Source: Burkholderiales bacterium (GTDB lineage: Bacteria; Pseudomonadota; Gammaproteobacteria; Burkholderiales; Burkholderiaceae_C). Taken from it: a stretch of 9,416 nucleotides of DNA. The stretch covers positions 1 through 9,416 of the forward strand of contig JANXTP010000011.1 of the NCBI GenBank assembly GCA_025352345.1, read 5' to 3'. Position numbers and translations under genes: made by a program. The notes beneath the pieces were generated by a model, which did not search any database, was not told the DNA's origin, and worked only from the letters and a program-made list of their open reading frames with translations. Positions 6,140 to 9,416 of the stretch are shown here, piece after piece; the stretch's first letter is position 1, and each line of letters starts with the position of its first letter.

Positions 6140-7807
6140 ATGAATCAAATACTCGAAGAAGTCGTGCGAGGGGCACCACGTTTTAACCAGCCCGACTTGG
6201 CTCGCATCGAAAACGACCAAGGGCCGGGCGCTGCTTGGCTCATGGCACTGGATCGCCCGGTGGCGGTGACCGCCGCCGCGAAGGGCCACTTTGCCGCCGC
6301 CATTGCGCATGCAGACGGACGCAGCGTGCTGGCGGTCGACCGCTTCGCCACCCAAACCCTGTGCTACCGCGACGATGGCCACCGACTCGCTTTCGCGCAA
6401 CGTGCCAACGCCCTGGCCAGTGACCGCAACGACCTTGATCCGCAAGCGCTCTACGACTATCTTTATTTCCATGCAATCCCGGCTCCACGAACGATCTTTC
6501 GAGGCGTCCACAGATTACCCGCAGGCCATGTCGCTTGGCACGATGGCGATCGCGCCCAGGTGCAACGCTATTGGTCGCCGCGCTTCGATGAGCAGCCGAT
6601 GTCGTTCGACACGGCACGTCAGCAATTTCGCAATTTACTGGCGCAGGCTGTAACCAATCAATTGGACGGTAGCCGTCCTGCTGCGTTCCTGAGTGGCGGC
6701 ACCGACAGCTCTACCGTTGCTGGCCTGATTGGCCAAGTCACTGGCCGGCCAGCCGCCACTTATTCGATCGGCTTCGAGGCCGAGGGCTACGACGAAATGG
6801 AATACGCGCGCCTGGCGGCACGCCACTTCGGGTGCGACCACCATGAGCACTACGTGACGCCCGACGACCTGGTGCGCTTGATCCCCGAAGTGGCAGCGCA
6901 TCACGACCAGCCTTTCGGAAATTCGTCGTCCCTGCCCTCGTATTTCTGTGCGCTGAAAGCACGCGAAGACGGCGTGACGCGCCTGCTGGCTGGAGACGGT
7001 GGCGACGAACTTTTTGGCGGCAACACCCGCTATGCCAAACAAAGCGTCTTCGACTGGTACGACGGTGTTCCCGAATTCCTGCGCCATGGCTTGCTGAATC
7101 CCTTGTCCAAGTCGGGGCGACTGGACCGTATTCCGCTGCTGAAAAAAGGGGCCAGTTATGTGCGCCAGGCCGGCGTGCCGATGCCGGATCGGCTGCAAAC
7201 CTACAACCTGCTGGACAGGCTGGGCCAAGCGCAGGTACTGACCCCCGGCTTCAGGGCACGAGTCGATGCTCAAGGGCCCCAAGCACAGCAGCGTGCGGTA
7301 TGGGCCGAGTCGGCAGGGGCCAGCTTCGTGAACCGCATGCTGGCCTTCGACTGGCGCTACACGCTGGCTGAAAACGACCTGCCCAAAGTGCGCAGCAGCA
7401 CCGAGCTGGCCGGCGTCTCGGTGGGGTTTCCGTTTCTGGATCAGGCGCTGGTCGATTTCTCGACCCGACTGCCCACCGACTTCAAGCTGCGCCGCTTGAA
7501 GTTGCGCTGGTTTTTCAAAGAAGCGCTGCGCGGCTTTTTGCCGGACGAGATCCTCACCAAGAAGAAGCATGGCTTCGGATTGCCGTTCGGCGTGTGGGCC
7601 ACACGCCACGATGGCCTGAAGGCGCTGGCGCTCGATTCCGTCAGAGGCCTGGGAGAGCGCGGCATCGTGAAGCGCGAATTCACCCACGAACTGATGAACC
7701 GCTACCTGCCTGAGCATCCCGGCTACTACGGTGAAATGGTGTGGATTTTGATGATGCTGGAGCAGTGGTTCAGGCACCACGCGCCAGACTATCGGTTCGC
7801 TGAGTAG
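6140..7807 (+). CDS. Asparagine synthetase-like amidotransferase lacking the N-terminal glutaminase cysteine
   Basis: A 555-residue protein related to glutamine-dependent asparagine synthetases and to the amidotransferases of XrtA/PEP-CTERM and polysaccharide loci. The synthetase domain looks intact: the ATP-pyrophosphatase loop AAFLSGGTDSST (181-192), LLAGDGGDELFGGN (282-295), an acidic/basic ENDLPKVRSS segment (411-420) and the C-terminal KLRWFFKEALRGFLPDEIL and HGFGLPFGVW (453-486). The N-terminal class II glutaminase-like domain is reduced. Its second half is visible (VLAVDRFATQTLCYRDDG 63-80, TIFRGVHRLPAGH 118-130), but the start is MNQILEEVVRG, not MCG, so the catalytic Cys2 is missing and no upstream start in frame restores it. 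The frame is open back to TTG 6029, but ATG 6140 is preferred although its ribosome site is poor. Likely role (inference): ATP-dependent amide formation on a glycan or carrier using free ammonia or a partner glutaminase. The last codons form half of a hairpin shared with the convergent deacetylase gene. Confidence 0.87.
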   Translation: MNQILEEVVRGAPRFNQPDLARIENDQGPGAAWLMALDRPVAVTAAAKGHFAAAIAHADGRSVLAVDRFATQTLCYRDDGHRLAFAQRANALASDRNDLDPQALYDYLYFHAIPAPRTIFRGVHRLPAGHVAWHDGDRAQVQRYWSPRFDEQPMSFDTARQQFRNLLAQAVTNQLDGSRPAAFLSGGTDSSTVAGLIGQVTGRPAATYSIGFEAEGYDEMEYARLAARHFGCDHHEHYVTPDDLVRLIPEVAAHHDQPFGNSSSLPSYFCALKAREDGVTRLLAGDGGDELFGGNTRYAKQSVFDWYDGVPEFLRHGLLNPLSKSGRLDRIPLLKKGASYVRQAGVPMPDRLQTYNLLDRLGQAQVLTPGFRARVDAQGPQAQQRAVWAESAGASFVNRMLAFDWRYTLAENDLPKVRSSTELAGVSVGFPFLDQALVDFSTRLPTDFKLRRLKLRWFFKEALRGFLPDEILTKKKHGFGLPFGVWATRHDGLKALALDSVRGLGERGIVKREFTHELMNRYLPEHPGYYGEMVWILMMLEQWFRHHAPDYRFAE

Positions 7808-7827
7808 CGCAGCCGCTTACTCAGCGA
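7797..7827. terminator. Hairpin overlapping both convergent stop codons
   Basis: TCGCTGAGTA (7797-7806) and TACTCAGCGA (7818-7827) are perfect 10-base reverse complements around an 11-base loop, in which GCG/CGC can add three more pairs. The TAG of the synthetase (7805-7807) and the TAA of the deacetylase (7817-7819, minus strand) both lie within it, because both genes end in GCT GAG TAR. Symmetry suits a bidirectional terminator between convergent genes only 9 bases apart. No T-run follows on either side, so it is not a classic intrinsic terminator. Confidence 0.5.
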
Positions 7828-8842
7828 CTGCGGATGCGGTACGCAGATTGCGCGCCAACCGCAGCGCAAAACGCCAGCGGCTTTGATCCCAGGGCGTGAA
7901 ACGGGGCAACTCGAACAAGCGGTCGTTGGCGCGACACGCAGCGCCGGGTGCGGTGCTGACAGCGGCCTTGAAGCCGAGTCGCTGCACTAGGGCCACGTCG
8001 CGCTGGCGGTAGTCCCGCCCGGGCTTGCCGTTGGGATAAGCGAACAGCTTCACCGGTCGGCCCAGCAAGCTTTCGAGTTCGCATTTGCTTTGGGCCAGTT
8101 CTCGCTCGGCGGCGGCATCGTCGAGCGCAGCCATGATGGGGTGCGAGACCGTGTGGGCACCGATCTGCATGCCCGCCGAGGCCAAGCCTCGCACCTGGTC
8201 GGCGGTCATCATCAAATCGCTGCGCGGGGTGACATGCGCCCGCTCGGCAATGCATTCCGACATCCGCAGCCGCTCGGCATGCGGGAGGTACTTCACCGCA
8301 TCCAACAAGCGGTGAATCGCTGCTCTTCGCTGCGGTGTGGTCGGCAGTTCGATGCGTTCAAACCCGGGCAAACGCAAGCCCGTGAGATCCAGCGACGATT
8401 GACTGGTCTTACGCACGGCCTCGATCACCGTGTCATTCCACATGCGCCCACCGTTCAAAAAGCCGGTGGCAATGAAGAAGGTCGCGCACAGACCATGCGA
8501 TTGAAGGATCGGCATGGCCAGATCGTGGTTGTCGGCATAGCCATCGTCAAAGGTGATGGCCAGCGCGCGCTGCGGTAACGAATTCTGGGCCAGTCGCTCG
8601 ACGGCTTCGTCCAGTGGCAGCACGCGGTACCACGCAGCCAGCCAGGCGCAGATCTCATCGAAACGGCGAACGTCGGGGTCGTCCGGAAACAGGAGGTCAG
8701 GCGTTGCCAATACACGATGGAAGATAACGATCGACAAACGCGAGCCGACGCCCGGCGGCGACAACGCCGACAGCACCAGTCGCCATGCACGATCGCTCGA
8801 TGATTTGGAGGTCCGCGCGGTCGGCACTGCAGCAAGCCTCAC
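7817..8842 (-). CDS. Polysaccharide deacetylase family protein (NodB homology domain)
   Basis: A 341-residue protein of the carbohydrate esterase 4 / NodB family, which removes acetyl groups from N-acetylated sugars using a divalent metal. The sequence IVIFHRV (38-44) precedes the domain, as in polysaccharide-locus members. Motif 1 is ALAITFDDGYADNH (93-106), with the catalytic and metal Asp pair at 99-100. Motif 2 is IGAHTVSHPIM (227-237), with metal-binding His230 and His234. Motif 3 is FAYPNGKPGRDY (267-278), and ELPRFTPWD (311-319) follows. No clear signal peptide is seen; the N-terminus has a basic lead but only a weak hydrophobic run. The GTG at 8840-8842 is chosen because it forms a GTGA overlap with the upstream stop, with GAGG at 8851-8854 eight bases before it. 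It is not the DUF3473-bearing deacetylase usual in XrtA loci. It is probably the last gene of a unit with the O-ligase-like gene, deacetylating the same polymer. Confidence 0.9.
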   Translation of the reverse strand: MRLAAVPTARTSKSSSDRAWRLVLSALSPPGVGSRLSIVIFHRVLATPDLLFPDDPDVRRFDEICAWLAAWYRVLPLDEAVERLAQNSLPQRALAITFDDGYADNHDLAMPILQSHGLCATFFIATGFLNGGRMWNDTVIEAVRKTSQSSLDLTGLRLPGFERIELPTTPQRRAAIHRLLDAVKYLPHAERLRMSECIAERAHVTPRSDLMMTADQVRGLASAGMQIGAHTVSHPIMAALDDAAAERELAQSKCELESLLGRPVKLFAYPNGKPGRDYRQRDVALVQRLGFKAAVSTAPGAACRANDRLFELPRFTPWDQSRWRFALRLARNLRTASAVAE

Positions 8843-9416
8843 GACAGAGGCCTCACGGGCGTGGCGGGCAGCGCAACATCCGCTGGCGACAAGTTTGCAG
8901 CCACGAATGCGGCCGAATTGGCTATCTCAGCCTGCACGAAGCGCTTGGCCAGCACGGCCATGATCATCACGTTGTAGGGCATGTCGTAGTACGCAAGGCT
9001 GAGAAATGCGCCGGCGGCGCCGTAGCCAATCATGCTGACTTGAATCATGGGGCCGAGCTGCGCTGCCCACGCGAATCGCTCATCCGAGCGACTGGCCCGC
9101 GTGAGCCAAGCGGCGCTCCGCCAGGTCGACACGCCGATCGCCATGAACAGAATCAGGCCGATGAAGCCATGCTCCCCCATGATCTGAAAGTAGATGCTGT
9201 GGGCTGCATGAGGATCGTCACCCACGGGCGCATAGATTTGAAAAATATTCCCCGTCCAGATCATGAATCCACCACCGAAGACATTGTCTTTGGCCAAATT
9301 AAATGCCATCCACCAGGCGTTGATACGTCCCAACGCCGACGCGTCTTCGTCGTAGGTCTGGATGGTTCCCATGCGATCCCACCATGCCTCAGGCATCACC
9401 GACAGCCCGCCTATGC
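8839..9416 (-). CDS. O-antigen-ligase-like membrane protein, exosortase A-associated type (C-terminal part)
   Basis: Only the last 191 codons are in the window; the reading frame continues past the right edge, so methionines near 9399 are internal. The stretch WWDRMGTIQTYDEDASALGR, then INAWW, with GGGF and AHSIYFQIMGEHGFIGL further on, is characteristic of the putative O-glycosylation ligase tied to exosortase A (the PEP_O_lig_1-type family, Wzy/WaaL superfamily). The conserved His of AHSIY and the GEHG motif lie in the large periplasmic loop and its edge. At least two membrane segments follow (around GFIGLILFMAIGVSTW and MIGYGAAGAFLSLAYYDMPY). The protein should sit in the inner membrane and polymerise or transfer lipid-linked glycan chains. 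Its stop overlaps the deacetylase GTG by four bases. The C-terminal tail after RFVQAE is Ala/Pro-rich and looks variable. The family call rests on recalled motifs, not a search. Confidence 0.85.
   Translation of the reverse strand, partial: IGGLSVMPEAWWDRMGTIQTYDEDASALGRINAWWMAFNLAKDNVFGGGFMIWTGNIFQIYAPVGDDPHAAHSIYFQIMGEHGFIGLILFMAIGVSTWRSAAWLTRASRSDERFAWAAQLGPMIQVSMIGYGAAGAFLSLAYYDMPYNVMIMAVLAKRFVQAEIANSAAFVAANLSPADVALPATPVRPLS

Noticed and set aside
6635..7780. A 381-codon open frame on the minus strand opposite the synthetase gene
   Set aside because: It is antisense to a well-supported gene with intact motifs; such long antisense frames are common at high GC and this one shows no recognisable domain.

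Overview
This is a GC-rich window with the codon use and gene families of a betaproteobacterium, most likely Burkholderiales. The best lineage and pathway marker is the gene at the right edge. Its C-terminal half matches, from memory of the family, the exosortase A (XrtA/PEP-CTERM)-associated putative O-glycosylation ligase. The window is therefore read as one flank of an exopolysaccharide / PEP-CTERM protein-sorting locus that ends in an insertion-sequence graveyard.

Layout from left to right. Positions 1-1041 hold decayed mobile DNA: a perfect hairpin, an IS66-type tnpA broken by two frameshifts and a stop, the first ~30 codons of the matching tnpB, and, head to head with it, the first part of an IS3-type orfA on the minus strand, broken by a stop and then cut off. 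An unrecognised open frame leaves the left edge. Positions 1042-5900 are a minus-strand run of a GT4-type glycosyltransferase, a zinc-ribbon SAM methyltransferase (4-base ATGA overlap) and, 114 bases further on, a large secreted protein with a Kelch-like N-terminal half and three repeats of [Ig-like domain + four-cysteine module]. Positions 5901-6139 are a divergent intergenic region. Positions 6140-7807 (plus strand) encode an asparagine-synthetase-like protein whose synthetase half looks intact but whose glutaminase half lacks the usual N-terminal cysteine. It converges on a minus-strand pair, a NodB-type polysaccharide deacetylase and the O-ligase-like membrane protein, which overlap by 4 bases (GTGA). 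The two convergent stop codons lie inside one perfect hairpin.

How the genes could work together (inference): the glycosyltransferase, methyltransferase, amidotransferase-like enzyme and deacetylase would build or decorate a surface polysaccharide, the O-ligase-like protein would polymerise or transfer it, and the Kelch/Ig-like protein would be an exported surface or matrix protein that may bind glycans. No exosortase, PEP-CTERM substrate, RNA gene or CRISPR array lies in the window. The least ordinary items are the modular Kelch/Ig/Cys protein with a 102-base perfect internal repeat ending at its stop codon, and the synthetase that lacks a glutaminase nucleophile.
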